Shown: positions 1 to 10,294 of the stretch, piece by piece | How positions within the stretch are numbered: position 1 is the first letter of the stretch | How the letters are laid out: every line of letters begins with the position of its first letter | Source of the DNA: Marinitoga aeolica | Lineage (GTDB): Bacteria > Thermotogota > Thermotogae > Petrotogales > Petrotogaceae | Direction of reading: 5' to 3' | NCBI RefSeq assembly: GCF_029910535.1 | Contig: NZ_CP069362.1 | Span: forward strand, 930,001 to 994,000 | DNA length: 64,000 nucleotides | Translations under genes and position numbers: made by a program | Notes under the pieces: generated by a model | Seen by the model: only the letters and a program-made list of their open reading frames with translations | Database searches by the model: none | What the model was told of the DNA's origin: nothing

Positions 1-1449
<1,449 letters not shown>

Positions 1450-1505
1450 TTTCGAGTTCGATCTCAACTCTCACTTTTTTACTTCCGCTGGGTGTCTCTG
1501 TTCAC

Positions 1506-1517
1506 TTGTCAAGGAGC
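1506..1517 (-). promoter_or_regulatory. boxA-like antitermination site in the rRNA leader
   Basis: On the minus strand the leader reads GCTCCTTGACAA, which matches 10 of 12 positions of the E. coli rrn boxA (GCTCTTTAACAA). It lies between the promoter and the 16S 5' end, where boxA is expected to load NusB/NusE. The same sequence contains TTGACA, but nothing like a -10 follows at 17 bp, so a second promoter is unlikely. Confidence 0.5.
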
Positions 1518-1574
1518 TTCTTCTTTTCCTCTTCTTTTTCTCTCGCAGACCTCTTCGTCCGCGTCCGAGTATAT

Positions 1575-1603
1575 ATATTACCACCTTTCTTCCATTTTGT
1601 CAA
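1575..1603 (-). promoter_or_regulatory. rRNA operon promoter
   Basis: Minus strand TTGACA (1598-1603), 17-bp spacer, TAATAT (1575-1580). The start site would be near 1568, leaving a leader of about 120 nt before 16S. No terminator is visible between the K+ channel gene that ends at 1670 and this promoter, so the upstream operon may read through into rRNA. Confidence 0.85.
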
Positions 1604-1669
1604 CTTACAATACTGTTAATTTCGTTAAACCTACGTGAATTCATTTGAAATCAGCGTATATTGATGTTT

Positions 1670-2698
1670 TTAAACTTGAGCCATTATAACAAATCTTCTC
1701 AATCTTTCAATATCTTCTTGGTCTCCTATTACCATTAAAGAATCATTTGCCTTTATTTTAAAATTTGATTTAGGATTATATCTCGCCTTCCCATTACGTC
1801 TGATAGCCATTACTATAATATCTAATGTTTTAGAAATTTCTAACTCTCCAAAATCTTTCCCTACCATCCAACTATTTTCTGGAATTTTTATTTCTGCAAA
1901 ACCAAATGTTTCTCCAAAATCCATTTGTGTACTTTCTATAAACGAAAGAACATTTGGTTTGGAAACCATCAATGCCATTCTTTTACCCGTAATTTCTGGG
2001 GGTAGAAGAACATTATCTACTCCTGCATATAATAATTTTCTTACTTCTTCCGAACTTGTTGCACTAGAAACTATATATAGTGACGGATTTAATGTTTTAG
2101 CTGTTAAAGATATATATAAATTATCAACATCACTGGGTAAAGTTAACAACACTCCCTTAGCATCATATATTTTCGCTTTTAATAAAATATCCTCTTCTTT
2201 AGCATCTCCAATTATATAATTTATATCTTTATACTCATTTTTTTCCAAAAGTTTATTGATCTTCTCTTTATCTCTTTCTATTACAATATAGGGTATTTTT
2301 GTTTTAGTAAACTCATCAATAATATATTTTCCTGTTTTTCCACCACCAACCACTATATAATGATTTGTAATATTTTCAATTCTTTTCATCATTCTAAGAA
2401 TTCCCCCAATCTTTTTAAAATCTCCTTCAACAAATAATGCCGTCAAAGAAGAAATCAAATATAAAACTACCGATATCCCTGAAAAAATAAGAATCGCATC
2501 AAATATAATTGTAGCATGAGAAATATTTTCGGGCATTCCATATCCAACAGTTGATAATGTTATTGCTGTAATATAAAACGCTTTAAAAAAATCCCAGCCT
2601 TCAAGAACCATAAATCCTATAATACCTATAAAAAAAATCATTATAATAGTCAACAATGAAAACGTTACCTGTTTAAATATTCGTTTATACTCTTCCAT
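1670..2698 (-). CDS. Potassium channel protein with TrkA-N/RCK domain
   Basis: 342 aa. Two membrane segments (about residues 11-33 and 63-90) flank a pore loop with the K+ selectivity filter TVGYG (50-54). A Rossmann-type RCK/TrkA-N domain follows (VVGGGKTG, about 116-123), then a TrkA-C domain (about 255-342). This is the MthK-like architecture of a ligand-gated K+ channel; the ligand cannot be told from sequence. ATG at 2698 is preferred over an in-frame GTG at 2707 because AGGGGTG sits 6-8 nt upstream of the ATG and the GTG lies inside that ribosome site. It is the last gene of a minus-strand operon, 11 bp after the methylase gene. Confidence 0.9.
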   Translation of the reverse strand: MEEYKRIFKQVTFSLLTIIMIFFIGIIGFMVLEGWDFFKAFYITAITLSTVGYGMPENISHATIIFDAILIFSGISVVLYLISSLTALFVEGDFKKIGGILRMMKRIENITNHYIVVGGGKTGKYIIDEFTKTKIPYIVIERDKEKINKLLEKNEYKDINYIIGDAKEEDILLKAKIYDAKGVLLTLPSDVDNLYISLTAKTLNPSLYIVSSATSSEEVRKLLYAGVDNVLLPPEITGKRMALMVSKPNVLSFIESTQMDFGETFGFAEIKIPENSWMVGKDFGELEISKTLDIIVMAIRRNGKARYNPKSNFKIKANDSLMVIGDQEDIERLRRFVIMAQV

Positions 2699-2709
2699 AA
2701 TATACACCC

Positions 2710-5667
2710 CTAAAAAAATGGAACCGTTTTTTTATAATAATTCATTTGTGTTTTTGGAAATTTAGTTTCTAAATATTTTTCTAGCGAAACTTTTAAATAT
2801 TTTTTTATATATTTTTCCGTTACTCCAATTCTCTCCAGACCTTTTCTTATTTTGATGTAATTTCCTTTGCCATTTAAATATTCTTCATTTACTGCAAAAA
2901 ATATTATTTCTTTTACCCTATAATTATTTTTCAAAATAATATTTTTTTTAACTGCATTAAAAACAGATAACGGATTTATATTTTTTTTCAAAGAAACTCT
3001 TTCAATAGCATTATCATATTCCGATCTACCTTTTTTATAATAAACATCATAAAAATCATTTATACTAATATTATTATATCTCTGTTTTATATAACTCAAA
3101 AATCTATATATTTCATTTTCTATTTCTTTTATTTTACTTTCATTTATACTGAATTCTTTTAAATATTCTTTTTTTAAAAATTCTTTTAATGGTGGCAATT
3201 CTTCAAAAGAATTTATATTCATCCATCCTGCAGGTATGCCTTCACTGTTATATATATCATTTATTGTTTTCTTTTTTAATCCATATATTTGAAATATAAT
3301 TTTTTCTACCAATGCTTCAAGCATTAGCATATACGTATCCAATAAATCTTTTGAAACTATTATATGTTGTAATCTTTCTTCAAAATCTCCTTCAATAATT
3401 TGATGCAATGGAGAACCTTTATAATGAAATTCTAAAGGTGATGTATCTATATTCTGTTTTTTTATAATTAAAATTAATTTTACAATATCTATTAATAGTT
3501 CCCTTTTTTTACTATTTTTAGTTAATCTAGTAGCTATTGGTATTTGCTTTAAATCACCAACTTCAAGGTCAACACTTCCAGCAATAAATTTGTATAAATA
3601 AAATGCAAGTTTACTGTTAAGAAAGCCCAATAGTGAATATTTAAAATCTTCGTTTTCTGTAAATATACTGCTTCCTTTACAGTCAAAAAGAAAATTTTCT
3701 GGAAGTAATCTGAATGTTGGACCTTTTGATGTTGTCATAGAATAAGTAATTCCGGGTTTAAAATAATATTGTTTATTAGGTAAATGATTTCCCATTTTTT
3801 TTAAAACATTGTAATTTTCTTCATCAAAAGCTATAACCCACCATAAATTGCCAAACCATTTATTATATGGTCCACCTTTTACATATGGAACCCATTTTTT
3901 ATTATCTTTTTTGTGATTAAAACTTATTTCTTCTTTAGGAACTTGCCAATGATATCTTAAAAATCGTTTATTATCCCCTGTAGCTATTCCTTGTCTAACA
4001 TCTGCAAACTTTATTAATTTATCATATTCAAATATTCGCTTTACATCATCATTTATCCAGTAAACAAAAGGAACCCTTGGTATTTTTTTAAATTCATTTT
4101 GATCTTCTTCAAAAACCTTTTCTGTTTGTTTATTTTTATACAATTTTTCTACAATCTTTTTCAATTCATACTTTTTATTTTCATATGGAACATCATTAAG
4201 ACCTATATATATTCCTTTCTTTTTTACATTTTTTGATTTTCTTAATACATACATGGCTGTATCCACAAGAGCATCGTCAAAAACTCCCCCCAAGCCAAAA
4301 TGAACGAGATTTTCAATGTGCATATTTTTTATTATAAATTTCCTTAATTCTTCATAACTGCTAATAAACATAAAAGTTTGAGGCGTAATCATACCTAATA
4401 ATCCATCTTCTATTAAAAATTCATAATTTCTTTTAATAAAACATGCATATAAATTTTTTCTATAGTCAAAATATTTTTCTCTTATATGTTTTCTCAAGTG
4501 AGGAGTATAATCATGTGAGTCCGTATACGGAGGATTTGAAATTACAATATCATAGTTCATTATTAGAATTTTAAAGAAATTTTTTAATTTTTTCACATAA
4601 TATCTTTCCAGACGAGTTTTTTCTTCAAATAAAGGAATTATATTTCTTTTTTGCAAATTTAATATCATTTCTTTGGATTTTTTGCTTAAAATAATCAAAC
4701 TGCCCAACTCTTCATATCCCTCAAGTTCCTTTTTTACATTTTTATATACCTTTTTCATATCTTTATCTTCTATATCCTCTAATTTTACCATTTCAAAATT
4801 CGTAGAAACTAAATTAAAATTCAATTCCCCTTTATATCCATCTATTAATGCTTTTATTTTTAATATTATCTTTGCTATTTCAATTGAACGTTCATCAATA
4901 TCCATTCCATATATATTTTTTTCAATAATATTCTTTATATATATCTCTCTGGAGTAGCCGTGTTTTTCATAAAATTCCTTTAATCTATCATATACTTTTA
5001 TTAAAAAATGACCACTTCCACATGTTGGATCTAAAATCTTTATATCTTCAAGTTTTTTGGATATATTACTTTTTTTATATTTTATTTTATATTTTTCTGC
5101 TATTTTAGCATCGTCATATAATTCACAGTAATATCTGGTTAATGTTTGATCTACCAGATATTCCACAACCCACTCTGGAGTATAAAATTGCGATTGTTTA
5201 AAGAGTTTTGGCCTTTCTTCATCTATATTATAATATTGATATGCCCAACCTAAAATATCCTCTTTATGCCAATCTTTCACTTTTTCAATTTCATTTATTA
5301 TTTGGTAAAAATCATTTTCATTCAGTTCTATTTCATAAATTTCATCAAAAAGTTCTGGAATATATTTCCTTAATTCAATAAAATCATTATATCCTTTCAA
5401 AATCGATTTTTCATTTAGCATTTTCAAAGCTATTATTTTATTTACATAATTAAACGTATAATTTTCAATATATTTTTCTCTTTGGCTTTCATAATTTTCC
5501 GAAAACATTTCTTTCAACATTTCAAAAAGTTTTTTATTCACCATATTTTTATTCATAACGGGAATAAATTCTTTTTTAAAAAATCCCATTTCTTGAAGTT
5601 TAAAATCAATAGCATTTTTTATTATTTTTTTTATTCTTTGAATTGTATTTTTAAGATTTTCATACAT
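2710..5667 (-). CDS. PglX-like adenine-specific DNA methyltransferase (orphan)
   Basis: 985 aa. SAM-binding motif DPTCGSGHF (213-221) and catalytic NPPY (378-381) mark an N6-adenine methylase of the gamma class. The N-terminal half (FNYVNKIIALKML, then ILGWAYQYYN and FYTPEWVVEYLV) follows the layout of BREX PglX and Eco57I-like methylases. The C-terminal half looks like a target-recognition region (LLGFLNSKLAFYLYK, VGDLKQIPIA). No PD-ExK nuclease motif is visible at the N terminus. None of pglZ, brxC or brxL is nearby, so it would act alone or with distant partners. ATG at 5667 follows GGGGG by 6 nt; a TTG at 5691 is less likely. The start overlaps the end of the preceding gene. Confidence 0.8.
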   Translation of the reverse strand: MYENLKNTIQRIKKIIKNAIDFKLQEMGFFKKEFIPVMNKNMVNKKLFEMLKEMFSENYESQREKYIENYTFNYVNKIIALKMLNEKSILKGYNDFIELRKYIPELFDEIYEIELNENDFYQIINEIEKVKDWHKEDILGWAYQYYNIDEERPKLFKQSQFYTPEWVVEYLVDQTLTRYYCELYDDAKIAEKYKIKYKKSNISKKLEDIKILDPTCGSGHFLIKVYDRLKEFYEKHGYSREIYIKNIIEKNIYGMDIDERSIEIAKIILKIKALIDGYKGELNFNLVSTNFEMVKLEDIEDKDMKKVYKNVKKELEGYEELGSLIILSKKSKEMILNLQKRNIIPLFEEKTRLERYYVKKLKNFFKILIMNYDIVISNPPYTDSHDYTPHLRKHIREKYFDYRKNLYACFIKRNYEFLIEDGLLGMITPQTFMFISSYEELRKFIIKNMHIENLVHFGLGGVFDDALVDTAMYVLRKSKNVKKKGIYIGLNDVPYENKKYELKKIVEKLYKNKQTEKVFEEDQNEFKKIPRVPFVYWINDDVKRIFEYDKLIKFADVRQGIATGDNKRFLRYHWQVPKEEISFNHKKDNKKWVPYVKGGPYNKWFGNLWWVIAFDEENYNVLKKMGNHLPNKQYYFKPGITYSMTTSKGPTFRLLPENFLFDCKGSSIFTENEDFKYSLLGFLNSKLAFYLYKFIAGSVDLEVGDLKQIPIATRLTKNSKKRELLIDIVKLILIIKKQNIDTSPLEFHYKGSPLHQIIEGDFEERLQHIIVSKDLLDTYMLMLEALVEKIIFQIYGLKKKTINDIYNSEGIPAGWMNINSFEELPPLKEFLKKEYLKEFSINESKIKEIENEIYRFLSYIKQRYNNISINDFYDVYYKKGRSEYDNAIERVSLKKNINPLSVFNAVKKNIILKNNYRVKEIIFFAVNEEYLNGKGNYIKIRKGLERIGVTEKYIKKYLKVSLEKYLETKFPKTQMNYYKKTVPFF

Positions 5668-5680
5668 AATTATCCCCCAA

Positions 5681-6424
5681 TTATTTTTCAACTAAAAATA
5701 TCCTTAATATATAATTTTTTTCTTCTCTGTTTTCTTCCTCAGCATTTACCATATAATATTCCACAAAATTGGATGTATCATTATTTTTCACAAATAAATA
5801 CATATAATCTGAAAGTTTGTATATCTTCTCTATATTATCCAAAAAGAACTTTGTATACTTTGAATTTACTACTATACTATTTTTCCCCTTAATATCATTT
5901 TTAAATACATCTGGAATATTTGAAATTTCAATTCCCTTATTATTACCAAGAAGGAAATCCGCAAACAACATATCATATTCATCATTTAAATCAGTTGGAA
6001 CTTTATAAAATTTATACACTTTACCCTGATCTGTAATTACAATATTTTTAATACCTCTTATATAAAAAGATGGAAAAGATATTAATATTGCATCATTTTT
6101 TTCTCTTACATTAAAATATCTAAATGCTCTCTCATTAAACATTTTATCCTTATACTTTATAACAAAATTTGTTTCATCTATTTTTTTTATTTCTATGTTT
6201 CCTATTTTTGTTTTTATTATTTTGTCTTTGGAATATATATTAATCCATTTTGCTTTTTCAATTTGTAATGTTGGTAATATTTTAAATTCATTTAATACCT
6301 TTTCATATTGATTCCATGCAAGCCATATTACAACATAGATACTAAACATTATTGCAAAAATAACCAAAAGAGATTTTGCCCCTTTTTTTCTTTCTTCTTT
6401 ACTCAACAAATCCTTATTATTCAT
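5681..6424 (-). CDS. Single-pass membrane protein of unknown function
   Basis: 247 aa, not recognised. A basic N terminus rich in Lys/Glu precedes one hydrophobic segment (about residues 22-45, LLVIFAIMFSIYVVIWLAW). The remaining 200 residues are predicted extracytoplasmic, beta-rich and Lys/Asp-rich. ATG at 6424 has GGAGGT 6 nt upstream, and that ribosome site overlaps the stop codon of nadE, so translation is probably coupled. It lies between nadE and the methylase gene in one operon. It has no residues that point to an enzyme. Confidence 0.7.
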   Translation of the reverse strand: MNNKDLLSKEERKKGAKSLLVIFAIMFSIYVVIWLAWNQYEKVLNEFKILPTLQIEKAKWINIYSKDKIIKTKIGNIEIKKIDETNFVIKYKDKMFNERAFRYFNVREKNDAILISFPSFYIRGIKNIVITDQGKVYKFYKVPTDLNDEYDMLFADFLLGNNKGIEISNIPDVFKNDIKGKNSIVVNSKYTKFFLDNIEKIYKLSDYMYLFVKNNDTSNFVEYYMVNAEEENREEKNYILRIFLVEK

Positions 6425-6428
6425 TTTA

Positions 6429-8162
6429 TTACCTCCAGATTTTATAACCATTTGTTATTGGCATTCTTCTATCTTTACCAAAAGCTCTTTGGGTAACTTT
6501 AATTCCTGGCGCTCCCTGACGTCTTTTGTATTCATTCAAATCAACTAATTTTATTACATATTTTACAGTTTCCTTATCATATCCATCTTCAACTATTTCA
6601 TCTATACTCATTTCATACTCTATATATCTTTCAAGTATTGCATCCAATATTTCATATGGTGGTAATTTGTCCTGATCTGTTTGATCTGGACGTAATTCAG
6701 CTGATGGGGCTTTGGTAAAGATGTTTTCAGGTATAACCCATCCACCTTTGATTTTATTAAAATATTCTGCTAATTTATACACCTCTGTTTTATATACATC
6801 TTTTATAGGAGATAATCCACCAGCCATATCACCATATAATGTTGCATATCCCGTTGCAACTTCACTTTTATTTCCAGTTGCAAGTGCAATATAACCAAAT
6901 TTATTTGAAAAAGCCATTACTATTGTCCCTCTAATTCTGGCCTGTATATTCTCTTCTGCCACATTCATTGGCAAATCTTTAAATGCCACATTTAATTCTT
7001 TTAATAAGCTTTCAAAAGTTCTTCTGATAGGTATGGTTTCCGTTTTCATCCCCAGATTTTTTGCAAGTAATAATGAATCTTCTATACTTCCTTTTGATGA
7101 ATATTGTGATGGCATTAATATTCCTAAAACATTTTCGCTACCAAAAGTATCTGCAGCCAATGCTGCTACAAAAGCAGAATCCATTCCTCCGCTTAATCCT
7201 AAAACAACTTTTGAAAATCCATTTTTGTGAATGTAATCCTTTAATCCTAATTTTAAAGCTTTATATATTTCCTCATATTTATTTAATAACAATATCTTTT
7301 TATTACCTTTTAAAATATTACCTTTTTTTTCTATAGTCTTATCGATCTTTTGTATTTCTACATTATGAGTATCATATATAAGATGCCTTCTTTTTCCTTC
7401 TCTTAAATTTGCCCTCGTTGATGAAATTGGATCAATATCTATAAAATCTATTTTTTCTTCAAATAAAGGCAATGAATGAACAACTTCACCAAATGGATTA
7501 ATAACTACACTTCCACCATCAAAAACTATTTCGTCCTGACCCCCTACATGATTTACATATACTAACCATGTTGAAAGTTCAGAAGCTCTGGTTTTTAACA
7601 TTTCTAATCTATCTTTTGGCTTTCCCTTAGTATATGGTGAAGCAGAGATATTTATAATTACATGTGCTCCCATCTCCGCAAGATCTACTGCTGGCCCATT
7701 TGGAACCCAAATATCTTCACAAACCGTTATACCTATTTTTAATCCATTTTTCATTTCTAATAATAATGGGCTATTCCCTGGAGAAAAATATCTTTTTTCA
7801 TCAAAAACAGAATAATTTGGCAAATATATTTTATGATATTTTGCTTCTTCTTTGCCATTATATACAATATAAGCTGTATTATATGCATCTACTTCAAAAT
7901 CCAAATTACCCATAACTGATATAGTATCTTTTCCTTCTGAATATTCTATATATTCATTTAATGTTATCCTTGAATCATTCAAAAATCCAGTTTTTAAAAC
8001 AAGATCTTCTGGCGGATATCCGGTTAAGAATAATTCTGGAAAAACTAATATATCTGCTTTTTCTTTTTCTGCTAAATCCAATGCTTTTTTTGCTTTTTCA
8101 AGGTTAGCATTTAAATTTCCAACATGAGCATTTAATTGAGCTAATCCTATTCTTAATCTCAT
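6429..8162 (-). CDS. nadE: Glutamine-dependent NAD+ synthetase
   Basis: 577 aa. The N-terminal nitrilase-type glutaminase domain shows the Glu-Lys-Cys triad (E43 in FPELFLTGYP, K111, C148 in ITVCED). The C-terminal N-type ATP pyrophosphatase domain has SGGMDS (324-329). It converts deamido-NAD to NAD using ammonia channelled from glutamine. ATG at 8162 follows GAGGTG at 6 nt; an in-frame GTG at 8171 lies within that site. First gene of the operon that runs to 1670. Confidence 0.95.
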   Translation of the reverse strand: MRLRIGLAQLNAHVGNLNANLEKAKKALDLAEKEKADILVFPELFLTGYPPEDLVLKTGFLNDSRITLNEYIEYSEGKDTISVMGNLDFEVDAYNTAYIVYNGKEEAKYHKIYLPNYSVFDEKRYFSPGNSPLLLEMKNGLKIGITVCEDIWVPNGPAVDLAEMGAHVIINISASPYTKGKPKDRLEMLKTRASELSTWLVYVNHVGGQDEIVFDGGSVVINPFGEVVHSLPLFEEKIDFIDIDPISSTRANLREGKRRHLIYDTHNVEIQKIDKTIEKKGNILKGNKKILLLNKYEEIYKALKLGLKDYIHKNGFSKVVLGLSGGMDSAFVAALAADTFGSENVLGILMPSQYSSKGSIEDSLLLAKNLGMKTETIPIRRTFESLLKELNVAFKDLPMNVAEENIQARIRGTIVMAFSNKFGYIALATGNKSEVATGYATLYGDMAGGLSPIKDVYKTEVYKLAEYFNKIKGGWVIPENIFTKAPSAELRPDQTDQDKLPPYEILDAILERYIEYEMSIDEIVEDGYDKETVKYVIKLVDLNEYKRRQGAPGIKVTQRAFGKDRRMPITNGYKIWR

Positions 8163-8190
8163 CCCACTCACCTCTTTTTCTTTTTTTAAT

Positions 8191-8199
8191 ATTATAACA
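8191..8199 (-). promoter_or_regulatory. Extended -10 promoter of the nadE operon
   Basis: Minus strand TGTTATAAT, an extended -10 box (TGnTATAAT), about 20-30 nt upstream of the ribosome site. No good -35 is seen at 17 bp, which fits an extended -10 promoter. Confidence 0.5.
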
Positions 8200-8233
8200 T
8201 ATTTTGTTCTTTAAGTCTTTTTTAAATTATATA

Positions 8234-8242
8234 TGATATAAT
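8234..8242 (+). promoter_or_regulatory. Extended -10 promoter of the zinc peptidase gene
   Basis: TGATATAAT matches TGnTATAAT. A start near 8250 gives a leader of about 58 nt ending in GGAGGTGG before the ATG at 8308. It is divergent from the nadE promoter. Confidence 0.5.
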
Positions 8243-8307
8243 AATTTTGAACATTATCCTTTTTAAAAGGTCTAAAAAAGGAGAAAATAAATGGAGGTGG
8301 TAGATAG

Positions 8308-9006
8308 ATGTTCTTTTATCCTTTTTGGTTTGATCCAACATTCATCATATTATTACCGGGATTAATCCTTTCTTTAATCGCTCAGGCATCTGTACAAAGT
8401 ACTTTTTCAAAATATTCAAAAGTTATTTCTTCAACCGGTGAAACTGGTGCAGAATTTGCAAGGAGAATGTTAAGTTCTTTAGGCTTATATGATGTGCGCG
8501 TTGAAGCGGTTTCAGGATTTTTAACCGATCATTATGATCCAAGAAATAAGGTTTTAAGGTTATCAGCTGCAACTTATTCAAGCAGATCCGTAGCTGCTTT
8601 AGGGGTAGTAGCGCATGAAGTTGGGCATGCCATGCAACACCAGGAAAAATATTTACCTTTAGTTTTAAGGAACTTTTCTGTTCCTTTCGCATCTATAGGT
8701 TCTAATTTATCATGGATTATATTTATAATAGGTTTTTTATTCTATAGTCAAACCTTAATTCAATTAGGGATCTTATTATTTGCTTTTGCAGTTTTATTTA
8801 CTTTAATTACATTACCTGTTGAATTTAATGCAAGTGCAAGAGCTATTAAAACTTTACCTTTAATGGGAATGCCTACATCTGAAGTTGTTCATGTTAAAAA
8901 AGTTTTAGGAGCCGCAGCTATGACTTATGTCGCTTCTGCAGCTATGGCTATTTTACAACTTTTAAGAATGCTTATGATTGCTGGTATGTTCGGAGATAGA
9001 GATTAA
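8308..9006 (+). CDS. Membrane neutral zinc metallopeptidase, YugP family
   Basis: 232 aa, the usual family length. HEVGH (103-107) is the zinc-binding HExxH motif. Hydrophobic segments near residues 10-30, 125-165 and 200-225 make it an integral membrane protease. GGAGGTGG lies upstream of the ATG. It is a single-gene unit closed by a strong terminator. Substrates of this family are not well established. Confidence 0.9.
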   Translation: MFFYPFWFDPTFIILLPGLILSLIAQASVQSTFSKYSKVISSTGETGAEFARRMLSSLGLYDVRVEAVSGFLTDHYDPRNKVLRLSAATYSSRSVAALGVVAHEVGHAMQHQEKYLPLVLRNFSVPFASIGSNLSWIIFIIGFLFYSQTLIQLGILLFAFAVLFTLITLPVEFNASARAIKTLPLMGMPTSEVVHVKKVLGAAAMTYVASAAMAILQLLRMLMIAGMFGDRD

Positions 9007-9037
9007 AAAAAGATGGCGCGCGTGCCATCTTTTTTTA
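9005..9037. terminator. Bidirectional rho-independent terminator
   Basis: A-run, AGATGGC, 6-nt loop, GCCATCT, T-run (7 T). It works on both strands and separates the zinc peptidase gene from the convergent solute-binding gene. Confidence 0.85.
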
Positions 9038-9083
9038 ATCCATTATTATCTCAATTTATATATTAACCAAAAAATTTTTATAT

Positions 9084-10292
9084 TTAAAAAAGTTCATGTT
9101 CTTCTATTTCTCTTTGAGCTTTATTTAAAGCTTCTCTTGGAGTTAACAATCCTTTTAAAGTCATAATTATATATCTTCTCAATATTTCCGAAAATTTATT
9201 ATATTCTATTAATGCTGGCCTATTTAAAACATTATCTAGTTCTATTAATTTTTTATCATTTCCTTTTTTCAAATTAATATATTCTTTATACATACTCTTA
9301 TAGGGTGGTATTTCATAATTAAATTTTTTAAAAAAATCTTTTTTCGTAAGTTTTTTCAGTATTTCTATTGATTCTTTTACATTTTTAGAATTTTTTAATA
9401 TAGCAAGCCCCTGATATCCGCTTATAGAAACAGTTTCTTTTTTGTTCTTTATTCTTTCTGATACAGGTATTAACTCTAAAGAACCCTGATTTACTATTTT
9501 AGAATACCTTTTATCTTCCATATACCTTGATTGATATGTCCAATTAGTTGTAAAGGCTGCATCACCATTTATAAAAATATTTAAAACATCATCCTCTTTA
9601 AATTCTAATGATAAAGGATTAATCAATTTTTCATCTAAAAGTTTTTTCATGAAATTCAATGCCTCTATTGCTTCTTCAGTATTTATTTTTACTTTCCCAT
9701 TCTTATAATAACTTCCTCCAAAAGCACCTAATAACCATGTAAACTCACATGTTAATGCCTCAGTATTAGCCCATGAATCAACTATTGGATATTCAAGAAT
9801 TCCTTTTTCTTTTATTATCTTTGCCTGATGAATCATTTCTTCTAATGTTTTTGGTGCATAATCAAAACCCGCTTTTTTTAATATGTTTTTATTAATAAAA
9901 AAATGTTGTATATTAACTAAATATGGAATTGCCCAAATTTTTCCATTATATTTAAATTGCTCTAAAACATGTTCCGGAATATCCTTAAAATAGCTTTTGT
10001 TTATTAAATTATCCAAAGGCAACAACATATTATTGCTTGCTAATTCTGGAATCCATATTAAATCAACCAAAACTATATCATATAATGGTTTTTCAGAATT
10101 TATTGATATTTTTATATTATCATGCATTTCCTCATAAAATTTAAATGTCACATCAAGGTTTTTAATATCCTGTTCTTTTATGTAATTCATCAAATCTTCT
10201 GGCTGATATCCTGCCTGATACATATATAAAAAATTTACTCCAAATAATCCAGAACTGAGAAATATCATAATTATATATAATATTTTTTTCAT
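9084..10292 (-). CDS. Extracellular solute-binding protein (family 1), linked to a two-component system
   Basis: 402 aa with a signal peptide (MKKILYIIMIFLSSGLFG). The body has features of sugar-binding proteins of ABC importers (LVDLIWIPELASNNMLLPLD; AIPYLVNIQHFFINK; LLGAFGGSYY; GDAAFTTNW). No lipobox Cys is evident. It has no adjacent permease gene; it is the last gene after a sensor kinase and an NtrC-type regulator, with a 2-bp gap and its ribosome site inside the last codons of the regulator. I infer that it acts as a periplasmic ligand sensor for the kinase rather than as part of a transporter, though a distant permease cannot be excluded. Confidence 0.8.
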   Translation of the reverse strand: MKKILYIIMIFLSSGLFGVNFLYMYQAGYQPEDLMNYIKEQDIKNLDVTFKFYEEMHDNIKISINSEKPLYDIVLVDLIWIPELASNNMLLPLDNLINKSYFKDIPEHVLEQFKYNGKIWAIPYLVNIQHFFINKNILKKAGFDYAPKTLEEMIHQAKIIKEKGILEYPIVDSWANTEALTCEFTWLLGAFGGSYYKNGKVKINTEEAIEALNFMKKLLDEKLINPLSLEFKEDDVLNIFINGDAAFTTNWTYQSRYMEDKRYSKIVNQGSLELIPVSERIKNKKETVSISGYQGLAILKNSKNVKESIEILKKLTKKDFFKKFNYEIPPYKSMYKEYINLKKGNDKKLIELDNVLNRPALIEYNKFSEILRRYIIMTLKGLLTPREALNKAQREIEEHELF

Positions 10293-10294
10293 TT

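Noticed and set aside
1484-1512. Second rRNA promoter from TTGACA at 1507-1512 (minus)
   Set aside because: The hexamer 17 bp downstream reads AGCGGA, nothing like a -10; the sequence fits boxA better.
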